From JANPLD01 sp031426355 (GTDB taxonomy: Bacteria > Pseudomonadota > Alphaproteobacteria > Rickettsiales > UBA8987): a stretch of 64,000 nucleotides of DNA. The notes beneath the pieces were generated by a model that saw only the letters and a list, made by a program, of their open reading frames with translations, was not told the DNA's origin and ran no database searches. The first letter of the stretch is position 1; each line of letters starts with the position of its first letter. The stretch spans positions 18,533 to 82,532 of the forward strand of contig JANPLD010000045.1 of assembly GCA_031426355.1 (NCBI GenBank), in the 5' to 3' direction. Below, in pieces: positions 44,826 through 53,855 of the stretch. A program made the position numbers and the translations under genes.

Positions 44826-46727
44826 ATGACCCGCAATAACTCAAGCATTAAATCTAACGAATCTTCTATAAAAGCAGATTCTACAAAAAAAGTTGATGAG
44901 TCAGAATTAAAATCAAGTAGCTGTTATAATAATATAAGTGTTAACTCTACTATCAGACCGGCCAATAATGCAGCAGTTACTGACCCTATGGTTAATAAAT
45001 CCAGTGAGACAACTGCTCAAGTGGCAAAAGTTGCATCGCAACTAACATCTCAGCCTTTAATTCCTTTGGCGCATGCAAATCAAGCTTTAGGTGGAGTATC
45101 TGCGCAACAAGTTGTAAATTCTAATGCAACAATATCTGCGGCTGCAATACAATCTACCAGTGCAGCAGCGATTGTAGCTTCTGCAGTAATGGATAATATA
45201 AGAAGTATTACCGATGAGATCAAAAAAACTATAAATGATTATAATACAGCTATATCAAGTCTTGGAAGTTCAAACTCTTCAGCAAATACACTTGATAATA
45301 TTTCTGCAAGTTTTAAATCTTTATTAAGTGATCTACTTACAGATTTTTCTAAATCATTAACTAGTACGGTTGAAACCAAAGCTGATGATGCGGTCCAGGA
45401 TTCCTCTGACCCAACAGATTCTACTGTAACTCCCCCGGATAATCATGAGGGAAGTAATTCTACAGATGATTCTTCAGGTGGAACAGAACAGCCTCCGGCC
45501 TCAACACCTGCAGATCCAGCACCTATTGTTCCTCCTGTAACTAATCCCCCAGCTTCCGAGGAAGAGGAAGATACAACTCCAATATTTAATCCTCCCTCAC
45601 AAGATAACAATTCTACTGAAACTCCAGTATCAAATCCTCCTACATCTGTAAATGATGCTCAAGCCGCGGTAGATCAGGAAGTTCTAGCTCAATACTTACA
45701 AAAAGAGGAAATTAGATATAGTGAAAATGGTAACCCTGCTTTCTTGGGAAATAGCGATCTTCTTTCTAAGCTTGGTATTATTGAGTTTTATAAAACAGTA
45801 GATAATTCCGGTAATGGCGAAGATACTATTAACGATCCAGGTAATGAGGTTTGGAAAATTATGGATGATTGGACAAATCAAGGCATAGTAATTAAGCTGA
45901 ACATACCTGCTTCCGAGATAGCTTCTTTAAAACTCGTCGATTATCAGCTTTATAATTCCGGTGCTGAAAAGATAGATATTAATTATCAGGTTGTACAATA
46001 TCAGGGTGCTAATTATTTATATATTCCTAATGAGAAAACTGCAGGCTTATCTAATCTTTTAGGCAGTGCAGAAAGCGCCTTCCTTAAATTCCAATATGGT
46101 ACTGGTGATAGCGCCAAAGCAATAGGTGTTGAAGTGGTTGGTATTGCTGCCCTTTGTGAAGGTAGCGTATTCAGGGTACCAGATAAAGCTACCGTTAACA
46201 CGGATGGAATACAGCATGTTTATCTTACTTCAAATGATGCAGTTACATCAGGTGTAAGTACTATAGCTGTTGTTACAAACTTTAAAGTATATGATATCAA
46301 TGGAGCTTTATTAAAAGATTTCGGTTCTGCAATACCTGCATTTGCTAAAATTTCAGCCGATGGTTTAAGCTTGGATATTGATCCTACAAAAGGAGAAATG
46401 CCTGGCTGGATAAACCAGAAAGAAATAGTTACAATAAAATTTAATTATGCTGATGATTTATTATCACATGATACCAGAACAACTGGTCAAATAGATGTGG
46501 TGAAAACGGAAGTTTACAACCAGATGATTAAAGAAGTTATCCATGGCTCAGCCTCTGAAGATGGTGTGTTAAGTGATGAGGTAAATACAGCTGCATTTCA
46601 TCTTTCTTCGGATTCTAACCCCGTAGTAGGAATTTCCCATGATAATTCCGTAGCGGAGCATGTAGTTGATACATTCTCATATGACCATGTTGATATACCT
46701 CAGTATGAGCCATATATAATTATGTAA
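44826..46727 (+). CDS. large Ser/Thr/Pro-rich hypothetical protein
   Basis: 633 aa without a classical signal peptide. Residues 1-190 are Ser/Asn/Ala-rich and helical. Residues 195-285 are an acidic Pro/Ser/Thr linker (PADPAPIVPPVTNPPASEEEEDTT). Residues 290-560 look beta-rich (EVWKIMDDWTNQGIVIKLNIPASE, QVVQYQGANYLYIPN). The end is short and acidic. The architecture suggests an exported or surface protein, perhaps via type I secretion, but no RTX repeats are seen. It is followed by a terminator. The protein at 55174 has a similar general plan but I see no aligned sequence. Unknown function. Confidence 0.65.
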   Translation: MTRNNSSIKSNESSIKADSTKKVDESELKSSSCYNNISVNSTIRPANNAAVTDPMVNKSSETTAQVAKVASQLTSQPLIPLAHANQALGGVSAQQVVNSNATISAAAIQSTSAAAIVASAVMDNIRSITDEIKKTINDYNTAISSLGSSNSSANTLDNISASFKSLLSDLLTDFSKSLTSTVETKADDAVQDSSDPTDSTVTPPDNHEGSNSTDDSSGGTEQPPASTPADPAPIVPPVTNPPASEEEEDTTPIFNPPSQDNNSTETPVSNPPTSVNDAQAAVDQEVLAQYLQKEEIRYSENGNPAFLGNSDLLSKLGIIEFYKTVDNSGNGEDTINDPGNEVWKIMDDWTNQGIVIKLNIPASEIASLKLVDYQLYNSGAEKIDINYQVVQYQGANYLYIPNEKTAGLSNLLGSAESAFLKFQYGTGDSAKAIGVEVVGIAALCEGSVFRVPDKATVNTDGIQHVYLTSNDAVTSGVSTIAVVTNFKVYDINGALLKDFGSAIPAFAKISADGLSLDIDPTKGEMPGWINQKEIVTIKFNYADDLLSHDTRTTGQIDVVKTEVYNQMIKEVIHGSASEDGVLSDEVNTAAFHLSSDSNPVVGISHDNSVAEHVVDTFSYDHVDIPQYEPYIIM

Positions 46728-46749
46728 TTTAAAAAAATTTCTCCCAGAA

Positions 46750-46784
46750 AGGAAAAGCCCAACCATTTGGCGGGGCTTTTTTCT
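46750..46784 (+). terminator. intrinsic terminator
   Basis: AAAAGCCC...GGGGCTTTT stem with a loop of about 15 nt followed by TTTTC, 23 bp after the large protein gene. On the reverse strand it also terminates the sspB unit. Confidence 0.75.
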
Positions 46785-46805
46785 TTGAGTGGTATAGTTG
46801 TAAAA

Positions 46806-47069
46806 TTAGCTTTCTTTCTGTTTTGAAAGAACTTTAACCATCTTTTTCTTTTCAGAATCCCACCTGTATTGCGTAACTATAACTTTTGTTCCGGTAGTTA
46901 TTATATCACCATTTTCCATATGGATAACATCATAACCTTTTTGTAAAGATTCCTTTATTATCTCCTGGCATGAATCAATATAGAATTCATCCTGCATAAA
47001 CTGTTCAGATTCGCCTTTGCCTTTGGTTTTAGGCAAATTACTTACCATATCTTTAATTGAATCAACCAT
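46806..47069 (-). CDS. hypothetical protein coupled to sspB
   Basis: 87 aa from the ATG at 47069. That start has a perfect GGAGG eight bases upstream and overlaps the sspB stop; the longer frame from 47102 would overlap more with no ribosome site. The product is charged: MVDSIKDMVSNLPKTKGKG, then a compact domain (IIKESLQKGYDVIHMENGDIITTGTKVIVTQYRWD). No family recognised. Coupling suggests a role beside SspB-mediated proteolysis, unproven. Confidence 0.6.
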   Translation of the reverse strand: MVDSIKDMVSNLPKTKGKGESEQFMQDEFYIDSCQEIIKESLQKGYDVIHMENGDIITTGTKVIVTQYRWDSEKKKMVKVLSKQKES

Positions 47070-47580
47070 CTTTCTTTCCTCCATTATTTTTTCTGAAAGC
47101 ATCTAATGCCACAACATTAGATCCACTTTTCTTATTGCCGTCTTTAGTTATTTTGCCAGATTTCTTAGGCGTTTTACTTGAGGAGTTTTTGCTCTTAGGT
47201 TCATCTTCCTTCGCCTCTTCAATTATTATAGTATTGAATTGCAGGCCAAATTTAACGCTTGGATCAACAAATGATACTAAGGCAGAAAAAGGAACTGTAA
47301 GATTCTGTTTTACATGATCAAAGCTGAGCACCAGTGAAAAATAAAGCTCTTCAACTTCCAGATCAAAGAACTGGTGTTGGATAACTATCGTCATTTCCTT
47401 GGGATATCTTTTGCGAAGCTCATCAGACATCATCACGCCTTGTGCTTCAGTTTTAAAAGTAATGAAAAAATGATGTTCGCCCGGCAGGCCTATCTTCTGG
47501 ATTTCCAGCAAAACATTGCGCACTACATCGTGCATCGCTTTATCAATAAGTTTTGCGTAATCTATGTAATTCTCAGTCAT
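47062..47580 (-). CDS. sspB: ClpXP adaptor SspB, alphaproteobacterial type
   Basis: 172 aa. The substrate-binding domain is evident: IDYAKLIDKAMHDVVRNVLLEIQKIGLPGEHHFFITFKTEAQGVMMSDELRKRYPKEMTIVIQHQFFDLEVEELYFSLVLSFDHVKQNLTVPFSALVSFVDPSVKFGLQF. A charged linker follows, ending in a short tail expected to dock on ClpX. It delivers ssrA-tagged proteins to ClpXP. The long form of the domain is the alphaproteobacterial version and is one of the taxonomic clues. Confidence 0.92.
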   Translation of the reverse strand: MTENYIDYAKLIDKAMHDVVRNVLLEIQKIGLPGEHHFFITFKTEAQGVMMSDELRKRYPKEMTIVIQHQFFDLEVEELYFSLVLSFDHVKQNLTVPFSALVSFVDPSVKFGLQFNTIIIEEAKEDEPKSKNSSSKTPKKSGKITKDGNKKSGSNVVALDAFRKNNGGKKDG

Positions 47581-47678
47581 TCTAAGATTTTTTATTATGT
47601 CGTGTTTATTAGATTTTAATTACTAAGACAAGGCCTTCTTTTTTATGAATCTATTGCATCAATATAATAGGTGGATTT

Positions 47679-48590
47679 TTATAGCCCCACTAATCCATTT
47701 GCAAAATCCTGTGGATCAAAATTCCTAAGGTCATCAATTTTCTCCCCAACCCCTACGGCATAGATTGGCAATTTAAATTTATCTGCAAGTGCTACCACTA
47801 CACCTCCTTTTGCCGAGCCATCAAGTTTTGTTACTATAAGGCCAGTTATTTTTGCAACTTCACTGAAGGTTTCTGCCTGTGAAACTGCATTTTGGCCGGT
47901 AGTTGCATCTAAAACCAATATCGTATGATGGGGCAGGGTCTCATTATGTTTTTTTAAAACTCTGGATATTTTTGCCAGCTCCTCCATCAGCTGTTTTTTA
48001 TTTTGTAATCTTCCCGCAGTATCAATTAGCAGAACATCAACATTTTGTTTTATTGCTTCCTCGTAAGCCTGGAAAGCAACGCTTGCCGGATCCTGATTTT
48101 CTTTCCCCGAAAAAAATATTGCGCCACTTCTTTCCGCCCATTTTTGTAATTGCTCCACTGCTGCCGCACGGAAGGTATCACAAGCCGCTATAACGATTTT
48201 CTTATTTTCTGATATATACTTTGATGCAATTTTTCCAATGGAAGTAGTTTTGCCAGTGCCATTCACACCCACAAACATTATGCAGAGCGGTTTTTCAATT
48301 ATTTCAATATCAAGTGAACCTGTGCACGGCTTTAATATCAGGTTTATCTCTTCAGCTAAACTTTCCTTTATCTCCTCTTCGCTTATTTCTTTATCAAACT
48401 TTTTTGCCTTAAGCCCCTTTATTATTTTCGCAGATGTGGCAACTCCAAGGTCAGAAGTAATAAGCAGCCCTTCCAGTTCTATAAGAGTATCTTCATCAAG
48501 GGTCTTCTTGGTAAATATCCCCGTTATACCATTGCTTATAGAGTTAGCGGATTTGCTTAAACTTTCTTTTATTCTGGAAAAGAATTTCAT
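47679..48590 (-). CDS. ftsY: signal recognition particle receptor FtsY
   Basis: 303 aa, NG domain only, without the long acidic A domain of enterobacteria. G motifs: GVNGTGKTTSIGKIA, CDTFRAAAVEQLQKW, DTAGRLQNKKQLMEELAKI, TKLDGSAKGG, and the C-terminal GEKIDDLRNFDPQDFANGL. It docks ribosome-SRP complexes at the inner membrane. One base downstream of rdgB, so one transcript. Confidence 0.95.
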   Translation of the reverse strand: MKFFSRIKESLSKSANSISNGITGIFTKKTLDEDTLIELEGLLITSDLGVATSAKIIKGLKAKKFDKEISEEEIKESLAEEINLILKPCTGSLDIEIIEKPLCIMFVGVNGTGKTTSIGKIASKYISENKKIVIAACDTFRAAAVEQLQKWAERSGAIFFSGKENQDPASVAFQAYEEAIKQNVDVLLIDTAGRLQNKKQLMEELAKISRVLKKHNETLPHHTILVLDATTGQNAVSQAETFSEVAKITGLIVTKLDGSAKGGVVVALADKFKLPIYAVGVGEKIDDLRNFDPQDFANGLVGL

Positions 48591-48591
48591 T

Positions 48592-49215
48592 CTATTGATT
48601 CATATTTATTTCTAAAAACTTTTTTAAATCATTAAAGGCTTTTGCCCGGTGTGATATCGAATGTTTGAATTCCGGCTCCATCTCAGCAAAAGTTTTATCA
48701 TAAGTGTTCGGTATGAATATAGCATCATAACCAAATCCTTTATCACCTTTTGGTGGAAATGTTAATTTTCCAAAAACCTTTCCTTCAAATATCTCATATT
48801 TACCATCAGGAAAATATAAGCATAAAGCACAAACAAAATAAGCTTTAGGCATTCTATTTATATCAACATTTCTTGTTGGCACATCATTTTCATTAAGTGC
48901 GTCTTCAACTCTTTTCATGGCAAGATTAAAATCTTTTCTCTCTCCAGCCCACCTTGCAGAATAGATCCCTGGAGATCCATCTAGTTCATCAACGCATATT
49001 CCAGAATCATCGGACATGCATATAAAGCCAGTTTTCTCGGAATAATATTTTGCCTTAATAAGTGCATTTTCTTTAAAGGTTGACCCCGTTTCCTCAGGTT
49101 CCGGATAATCATATTCGCCAGCAGAGATAACCTTTTCTATGCCGTAGGGCTTAAGCAATTCTCTTATTTCCTTAACTTTTCCGCTATTATTGCTCGCTAT
49201 CAGTATTTCCTTCAT
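48592..49215 (-). CDS. rdgB: non-canonical purine NTP pyrophosphatase (RdgB/HAM1)
   Basis: 207 aa. It hydrolyses dITP, ITP and XTP to the monophosphates, keeping them out of DNA. Motifs: IASNNSGKVKEIRELL at the N-terminus, ETGSTFKENALIKAKYYSEKTG, the catalytic SDDSGICVDELDGSPGIYSARWAG, KGDKGFGYDAIFIP and SHRAKAF. First gene of the rdgB-ftsY unit. 49216-49505 upstream shows no gene. Confidence 0.95.
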   Translation of the reverse strand: MKEILIASNNSGKVKEIRELLKPYGIEKVISAGEYDYPEPEETGSTFKENALIKAKYYSEKTGFICMSDDSGICVDELDGSPGIYSARWAGERKDFNLAMKRVEDALNENDVPTRNVDINRMPKAYFVCALCLYFPDGKYEIFEGKVFGKLTFPPKGDKGFGYDAIFIPNTYDKTFAEMEPEFKHSISHRAKAFNDLKKFLEINMNQ

Positions 49216-49505
49216 TCAAACCTGTTTATTGATTCTACTATAATAATTTGTATTAAGAGTTATCTGCGAAGCTTGTTTTACCTATTGGAAACTTGCGGAA
49301 ACACAAGCAAAATGAGCTAATTTGACTATAAGTGTAATTTTAGCTTGAATCTTTGGCGGAAATTACTATTTTCCGAACTTCCTAGCGATATTATGATAGT
49401 ATTAGTTTTGATATTGTCATATTTTTGATAGTTTTTTAACTTAAGTTTCTTTGTGTTTTGATCATCTGGTCAGCTCTTAAATTAACAAAAGTTTCAAACT
49501 AATTT

Positions 49506-49580
49506 GGCCCCGTTGTCTAGCGGTTAGGACATCGCCCTTTCACGGCGGTAGCACGAGTTCGAATCTCGTCGGGGTCACCA
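49506..49580 (+). tRNA. tRNA-Glu (anticodon UUC)
   Basis: 75 nt with CCA encoded: acceptor GGCCCCG/CGGGGTC, anticodon loop with TTC in CCTTTCACGG, T-loop TTCGAAT. It is the integration target of the following island: its last 19 bases plus two recur at 59093-59113. Confidence 0.95.
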
Positions 49581-49582
49581 TT
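49562..49582 (+). repeat. attL of tRNA-Glu island
   Basis: AATCTCGTCGGGGTCACCATT, the tRNA 3' end, recurs with one mismatch at 59093-59113 in direct orientation. The tRNA remains intact after integration. Confidence 0.75.
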
Positions 49583-49703
49583 TCACTGTTCACACAAATT
49601 CATAATTGTTCGCCAAAGCTTTGCACATAAAGGCTTTCAAGCCGTTTAGTGTTCATCGTAATTCGTAGGCACTCACCCAAAATCGCAAAAAATTGTGGTA
49701 TAT

Positions 49704-49744
49704 TTGGTGGCATGAAAAAAAATGCCGTAAAAATATGCCACCAA
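49704..49744 (+). repeat. inverted repeat in island left end
   Basis: TTGGTGGCAT (49704-49713) and ATGCCACCAA (49735-49744) form a perfect 10-bp dyad around 21 bp. It lies in the 326-bp gap between tRNA-Glu and the integrase gene. It may be a recombination-directionality or repressor site. Confidence 0.45.
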
Positions 49745-49842
49745 TTTCAGCATATAGAAAAATTCTTTTATTAAGCCCTTGATTAAGATGCCCAAAAAAT
49801 ATATACTTTTTTGTGTAACCATTTGAATTTACACGCTATTTT

Positions 49843-49868
49843 GTTCATAGGCGTTCATATTTGTTCAT
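49843..49868 (+). repeat. GTTCAT triplet, 10-bp spacing
   Basis: GTTCAT at 49843, 49853 and 49863, exactly one helical turn apart, and a further copy at 49651. They lie 39-64 bp ahead of the integrase ATG. Likely integrase arm sites or an autorepressor operator. Confidence 0.5.
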
Positions 49869-49906
49869 GTATGACCGTTTTATTAAAAACAAATAAGGAG
49901 AATAAT

Positions 49907-51115
49907 ATGAAATATAATCGACTTACACATATTGAGGTAAAAAATGCCAAGCCAGAAGATAAAGACTATAAAATATCTGATGGTAATAACCTGTATCTAT
50001 ACGTTATGAGTTCAGGCAGCAAGATCTGGAGGCTCAACTATAGTTTGGATAATAAAAGGAGGCAGGTTCCATTAGGAAAATATCCTGTTGTCAGTCTTGC
50101 GGATGCCAGAGAAAAAACTTTAGAGATTCAGAAATTAGTTAATGATGGAATTGATCCTGTAGATAATAAAAGAAAGGAGAGGCTGGACAGGCAGCTTAGC
50201 CATGAGAATAACTTTGAAGCCATAGCTAAAGAGTGGCATAAGAACAAAAAACATACATGGCAGCCTAAACATGCCGACGTAATATTAAACAGGTTATCAA
50301 CAAATATATTCCCTATTATTGGCAAAAGGCCGATCAATGAAATAAAGCCTGTTGAGTTGCTGCACGCCATCAGACCTATAGAGGAAGCTGGTAAACATGA
50401 AATGGCGCATAGAATGTTGCAGACGGTAGGGCAGATACTTCGTTATGCTGTAGCATCAGGCAGAACAGACAGAGATGTCTCACAGGACTTAAAAGGCGCA
50501 TTAAAGCCTGTTGTAAGCAAAAACTACGCACATCTTAAAGAGTCGCAACTCTCAGAATTCATCCATAAGCTGAACAGATATGATTCTGAGTATAAAGGCA
50601 ATTTATTAACTAAGCATGGCTTCCAGTTGCTTATATTAACATTTGTAAGAGGTGGTGAACTGCGCGGTGCTAAATGGGAAGAATTTGATTTTGATAAAAA
50701 ACAATGGCGCATACCTGCTGAAAGAATGAAAATGAATGAACAGCATATTGTTCCTCTATCTAATCAAAGCATTACCCTGCTTAAGAAAATTCATAAGATA
50801 ACAGGTAATAGCTATGGTAACTTAGTTTTCCCAAGTTTCAAAAACCCCAGAAAGACTCTGAGCGAAAATACTTTTCTAAGAGCCATTGATATAATGGGAT
50901 ATAAGGGAATAACTACAGGTCATGGCTTCCGTTCAACGGCATCTACTATTTTAAATGAAAATGGTTTCAGGGCGGATATTATTGAAAGGCAGTTAGCCCA
51001 TTGTGAACGTGATCAGGTTCGTGCCGCTTATAACCACGCTCAATATTTACCGGAACGCACACAGATGATGCAATGGTGGGCAGATCATCTGGAGAAAACC
51101 GGGATGAAAGTTTGA
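49907..51115 (+). CDS. int: tyrosine integrase of tRNA-Glu island (P4-type)
   Basis: 402 aa from the ATG at 49907, with a perfect AAGGAG six bases ahead. The longer frame would start in the repeat region. N-terminal DUF4102 arm-binding domain: RLTHIEVKNAKPEDKDYKISDGNNLYLYVMSSGSKIWRLNY...PLGKYPVVSLADAREK. Catalytic domain: Arg in LTFVRGGELRGAKWEEFD, GHGFRSTAS (H-x-x-R), QLAHCERDQVRAAYNHAQYL (His and nucleophile Tyr). It cuts the tRNA-Glu 3' end. Intact, so the island may still be excisable if an excisionase is present. Confidence 0.94.
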   Translation: MKYNRLTHIEVKNAKPEDKDYKISDGNNLYLYVMSSGSKIWRLNYSLDNKRRQVPLGKYPVVSLADAREKTLEIQKLVNDGIDPVDNKRKERLDRQLSHENNFEAIAKEWHKNKKHTWQPKHADVILNRLSTNIFPIIGKRPINEIKPVELLHAIRPIEEAGKHEMAHRMLQTVGQILRYAVASGRTDRDVSQDLKGALKPVVSKNYAHLKESQLSEFIHKLNRYDSEYKGNLLTKHGFQLLILTFVRGGELRGAKWEEFDFDKKQWRIPAERMKMNEQHIVPLSNQSITLLKKIHKITGNSYGNLVFPSFKNPRKTLSENTFLRAIDIMGYKGITTGHGFRSTASTILNENGFRADIIERQLAHCERDQVRAAYNHAQYLPERTQMMQWWADHLEKTGMKV

Positions 51116-51154
51116 TATGTTAGGTTTAAGATTAATTAAAATGTGTGAGGGAAA

Positions 51155-52024
51155 ATGAGCAAAAAAACAATTCATGAAAGTTTTTATAAGTGGACAGATA
51201 AACAATATCTTAAACATATATCAGAAGAAACCGTTGATAAGGTTCTTCAAGACTTAAAACTTAATCCTGATGAGATAGTTTTAAAAAAAGACAAAGAAGC
51301 AAAAAGCCGTAATGAGACTGAAACATTAAAGAATCAGGTTTGGAGTTTTCTAGCCACGATCATTGGGGCATTTGGTAATAAATCTGACACTGAAATTGGC
51401 ATTAATGCACAAAATTTATGCGGCATATCGGAGGGAATCGAAAGGGAATTATCTAGTATTATCCGTACCCTTAGAAAATTAGAGTATGAAAATTTATATT
51501 CTAACAACTCTTCATCACCGGAATTTAAAATAGCTAATAAAATAAGAGAAGCTTCCCATAAAAAAGTTTCAAAAAAATATAAGCCTGCATCTGATAATAT
51601 CAAAATACAAGAATATGAGAAAAACGGATATTGGGGTAAATATTGCCCTTTTGATAAAGAACTTCCCGTAGTGTTAGAGTTGCTTGAGAAAATAAATCTC
51701 TATGTAAAAAATGCCAATAAAGAGTTTTCTATGGAAATTTTTGGCCAAGGACGGAATAAAAAATCAAAAGATGATCATGACAACCTGATATACGGAATAT
51801 GCCTATTTTACAAACAATATACAAAAAAAGCTCCAAAAGTTAGTAACTCAGGATCCAGTACGGAAACTAGGGTAATAAAAGGTGATATAATAAATTTACT
51901 GCAAACAATTCTGCCTAACACTGGTTATAATGGATCAGTTAGCAACGCCGCGTTGGAAAAGAAGATTAAACGTATGAAAAAAGACGATATTTATAAAGAT
52001 CTTTGGAAAGATGATAAAAAATAA
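51155..52024 (+). CDS. hypothetical island protein
   Basis: 289 aa with a good ribosome site (GAGGGAAA). Lys/Asn-rich, no signal or membrane span. Segments such as ETLKNQVWSFLATIIGAFGNKSDTEIGINAQNLCGISEGIERELSSIIRTLRKLEYENLY and KISKDDHDNLIYGICLFYKQY look helical and folded. No family recognised. 39 bp after the integrase and before the AlpA-like regulator, so an accessory or defence role is possible but unsupported by motif. Confidence 0.6.
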   Translation: MSKKTIHESFYKWTDKQYLKHISEETVDKVLQDLKLNPDEIVLKKDKEAKSRNETETLKNQVWSFLATIIGAFGNKSDTEIGINAQNLCGISEGIERELSSIIRTLRKLEYENLYSNNSSSPEFKIANKIREASHKKVSKKYKPASDNIKIQEYEKNGYWGKYCPFDKELPVVLELLEKINLYVKNANKEFSMEIFGQGRNKKSKDDHDNLIYGICLFYKQYTKKAPKVSNSGSSTETRVIKGDIINLLQTILPNTGYNGSVSNAALEKKIKRMKKDDIYKDLWKDDKK

Positions 52025-52149
52025 TTTTAGGGACAGTAAATATAAAAAAAATATCTTTTAGTGTCGGGTTAGTAAGCAAGCCGCAATTATAATATCTTCT
52101 ATTGGTAGCAACGATTTAGCTATTTTAACCAACCAATAGGAGAATAAAA

Positions 52150-52362
52150 ATGACTGATATATCTAACCAAATATCATATACCTTAAAAGAAGTATGTGAC
52201 AAGGCCCGATTAGGGAAAACCAAGCTTTACGAAGTTATCAACTCAGGAGAATTGAAAGCCAAGAAATGGGGAAATAGAACCATTATTCTTGCGTCTGACC
52301 TAGAGGCCTTCCTTTCCAAGCTGGAATCTTACCCTGTTAAGACGGAGGTAAGCCATGCGTAA
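52150..52362 (+). CDS. AlpA/excisionase-like HTH regulator
   Basis: 70 aa, HTH_17-type winged helix: SYTLKEVCDKARLGKTKLYEVINSGELKAKKWGNRTIILASDLEAFLSKLESY. Ribosome site AGGAGA. Proteins of this sort act as excisionases or as activators of integrase in P4-type islands. It overlaps the following gene by eight bases. Confidence 0.85.
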   Translation: MTDISNQISYTLKEVCDKARLGKTKLYEVINSGELKAKKWGNRTIILASDLEAFLSKLESYPVKTEVSHA

Positions 52363-52723
52363 TATAGAATCTAAAAACAATATTCTGTCTTTTAATAGAA
52401 AGAAGAAAAGTGATCCTAAAAAAGTCATAAAGAAAAAAAACGAATCAATTAAAAAAATTGATTTCAATACTGGTAAACTTTTTACTCTTGGGGAAGTCCT
52501 ATTACCTAATCTTGAAGAATTAGGTAATGCAAGGGGTTCACTACCTAATCAACCTGAAAAGTTTGCTATACGTATCAAGATTCAAGACAAAATGGATGAT
52601 ATCTTACAGCGTCAGTTTGATAAGCTTAATTGTTCTGGGCCTTATGTTACATTTGATATAGACAAACTACCCCGTCCCGAAAGCCTGCCAAAGAAGAAAA
52701 AGAATGAGGAAGATCATGTCTAA
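52355..52723 (+). CDS. small hypothetical island protein
   Basis: 122 aa, basic N-terminus (MRNIESKNNILSFNRKKKSDPKK), then KLFTLGEVLLPNLEELGNARGSLPNQPEKFAIRIKIQDKMDDILQRQFDKLN and a Pro/Lys tail. Coupled to the AlpA-like gene at its start and to a second, related small frame at its end. No family recognised. Confidence 0.55.
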   Translation: MRNIESKNNILSFNRKKKSDPKKVIKKKNESIKKIDFNTGKLFTLGEVLLPNLEELGNARGSLPNQPEKFAIRIKIQDKMDDILQRQFDKLNCSGPYVTFDIDKLPRPESLPKKKKNEEDHV

Positions 52724-52868
52724 TATTGAATCTACAATCACTATTTTAACTCTTAATCGCAAGGATAGAAGGGCAACTAAGAAGTTTAGAAAACAAAATG
52801 ACGGCTCTATAGAAAAACTCCCATTCTCTGCAGGGATAAAGTATTGGTTACAAAATCATCTATCTTAA
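52716..52868 (+). CDS. truncated paralogue of the preceding small gene
   Basis: 50 aa; ATG overlaps the previous stop. Its start MSNIESTITILTLNRKDRRATKK resembles MRNIESKNNILSFNRKKKSDPKK of the preceding gene. The last 62 bases overlap the end of the convergent restriction gene, so the original C-terminus was probably replaced when the restriction-modification pair arrived. Confidence 0.5.
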   Translation: MSNIESTITILTLNRKDRRATKKFRKQNDGSIEKLPFSAGIKYWLQNHLS

Positions 52869-53778
52869 ACAGATAAAAATTAAAGTTTAATGGAGCAGAA
52901 TATTCTGGTCCACTTGCTTGATACCCCTCAATAAACAACATTTTACTTAAACTATTGTCCTGAGCTTTTTGTATGGCGTGCGAAATATCGTGCTCACTAT
53001 ATTTTTTATCTTTAATTTCAACTCCAAAAATATTCAAATCATCAGCTGTAATATCAATATCACAAATCTCCCTTGAAGATGAACCGGCCTGATTGCTTGG
53101 ATGTACAACAATCTTTATATTTGGCTGCACCGAATATAAAGCTTTAAGCAAAGCACCAACAACTATAGTTGAAGTCTCTCCTTCCAGAGATTTAGACAAA
53201 AATTTATTTATTAGGATTTTTATTTCATTAGAGTTATCTACGCTACCAACACCTACTGAAGTTTCTCTAAAAGAACTGCGTGCTGGTCGGTTTAATATAT
53301 AAAAGATACAATCTTTAAGAGCCTGCAAAGCATTCTTCTCGGAGATATTTTCAAAAACTTTAATCACATTATTTAAAGCTTTCAAATCCTCACCCTTTCT
53401 TACAGCATTATTGTTAGATAAATGTGTAAATCGTGCAGGTTTATTTAAAAATGGCTCATTAGATCCGCCTAATTTCTTTTCAAAAAGATCTGTTTCATTA
53501 GGAACAATAACCTTATGACATAGGCTTCTAGCATCATAAGCACCTTCTAATGGTGCCCCAGCCTGTAATGAAAGAGGATTAACTTTTGGATTAGAAACTT
53601 TTGCTAATAAACCGGTTACTAAAATATATCTGAAAGTAAGATGGTTACCTTTTATAACTGCTGCAATTTCTTCGTGATTTTCTGAAGAAGGCTTATATAG
53701 CTTTAGTTCATAAGAAACATCTTTAACTGCTTCTTTTAAGATATTCAGAGCAACTTTATAATCAACTTTTTGTATCAT
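52807..53778 (-). CDS. type II restriction endonuclease, SacI family
   Basis: 323 aa. The segment TGLLAKVSNPKVNPLSLQAGAPLEGAYDARSLCHKVIVPNE...KLGGSNEPFLNKPARFTHLSNNNAVRKGEDL is the conserved core of SacI-like enzymes. A PD-(D/E)xK-type site is likely in CDIDITADDLNIFGVEIKDKK (Asp then ExK). Divergent by 77 bp from a cytosine-5 methyltransferase gene, the standard type II arrangement. SacI itself cuts GAGCTC, so that site or a relative is predicted. The frame is intact. Confidence 0.75.
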   Translation of the reverse strand: MIQKVDYKVALNILKEAVKDVSYELKLYKPSSENHEEIAAVIKGNHLTFRYILVTGLLAKVSNPKVNPLSLQAGAPLEGAYDARSLCHKVIVPNETDLFEKKLGGSNEPFLNKPARFTHLSNNNAVRKGEDLKALNNVIKVFENISEKNALQALKDCIFYILNRPARSSFRETSVGVGSVDNSNEIKILINKFLSKSLEGETSTIVVGALLKALYSVQPNIKIVVHPSNQAGSSSREICDIDITADDLNIFGVEIKDKKYSEHDISHAIQKAQDNSLSKMLFIEGYQASGPEYSAPLNFNFYLFKIDDFVTNTLSLQRMGVFL

Positions 53779-53855
53779 TTTAGATTAAAGTTTTTAATTT
53801 AGAAAAAAACGCGTTATAGTTCCTTTATGAGAAGATACAGGTTTTACAGGTAACT

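Noticed and set aside
49704..49744. Intrinsic terminator
   Set aside because: The dyad has a 21-bp centre and no T-tract after it, so a protein-binding site fits better.
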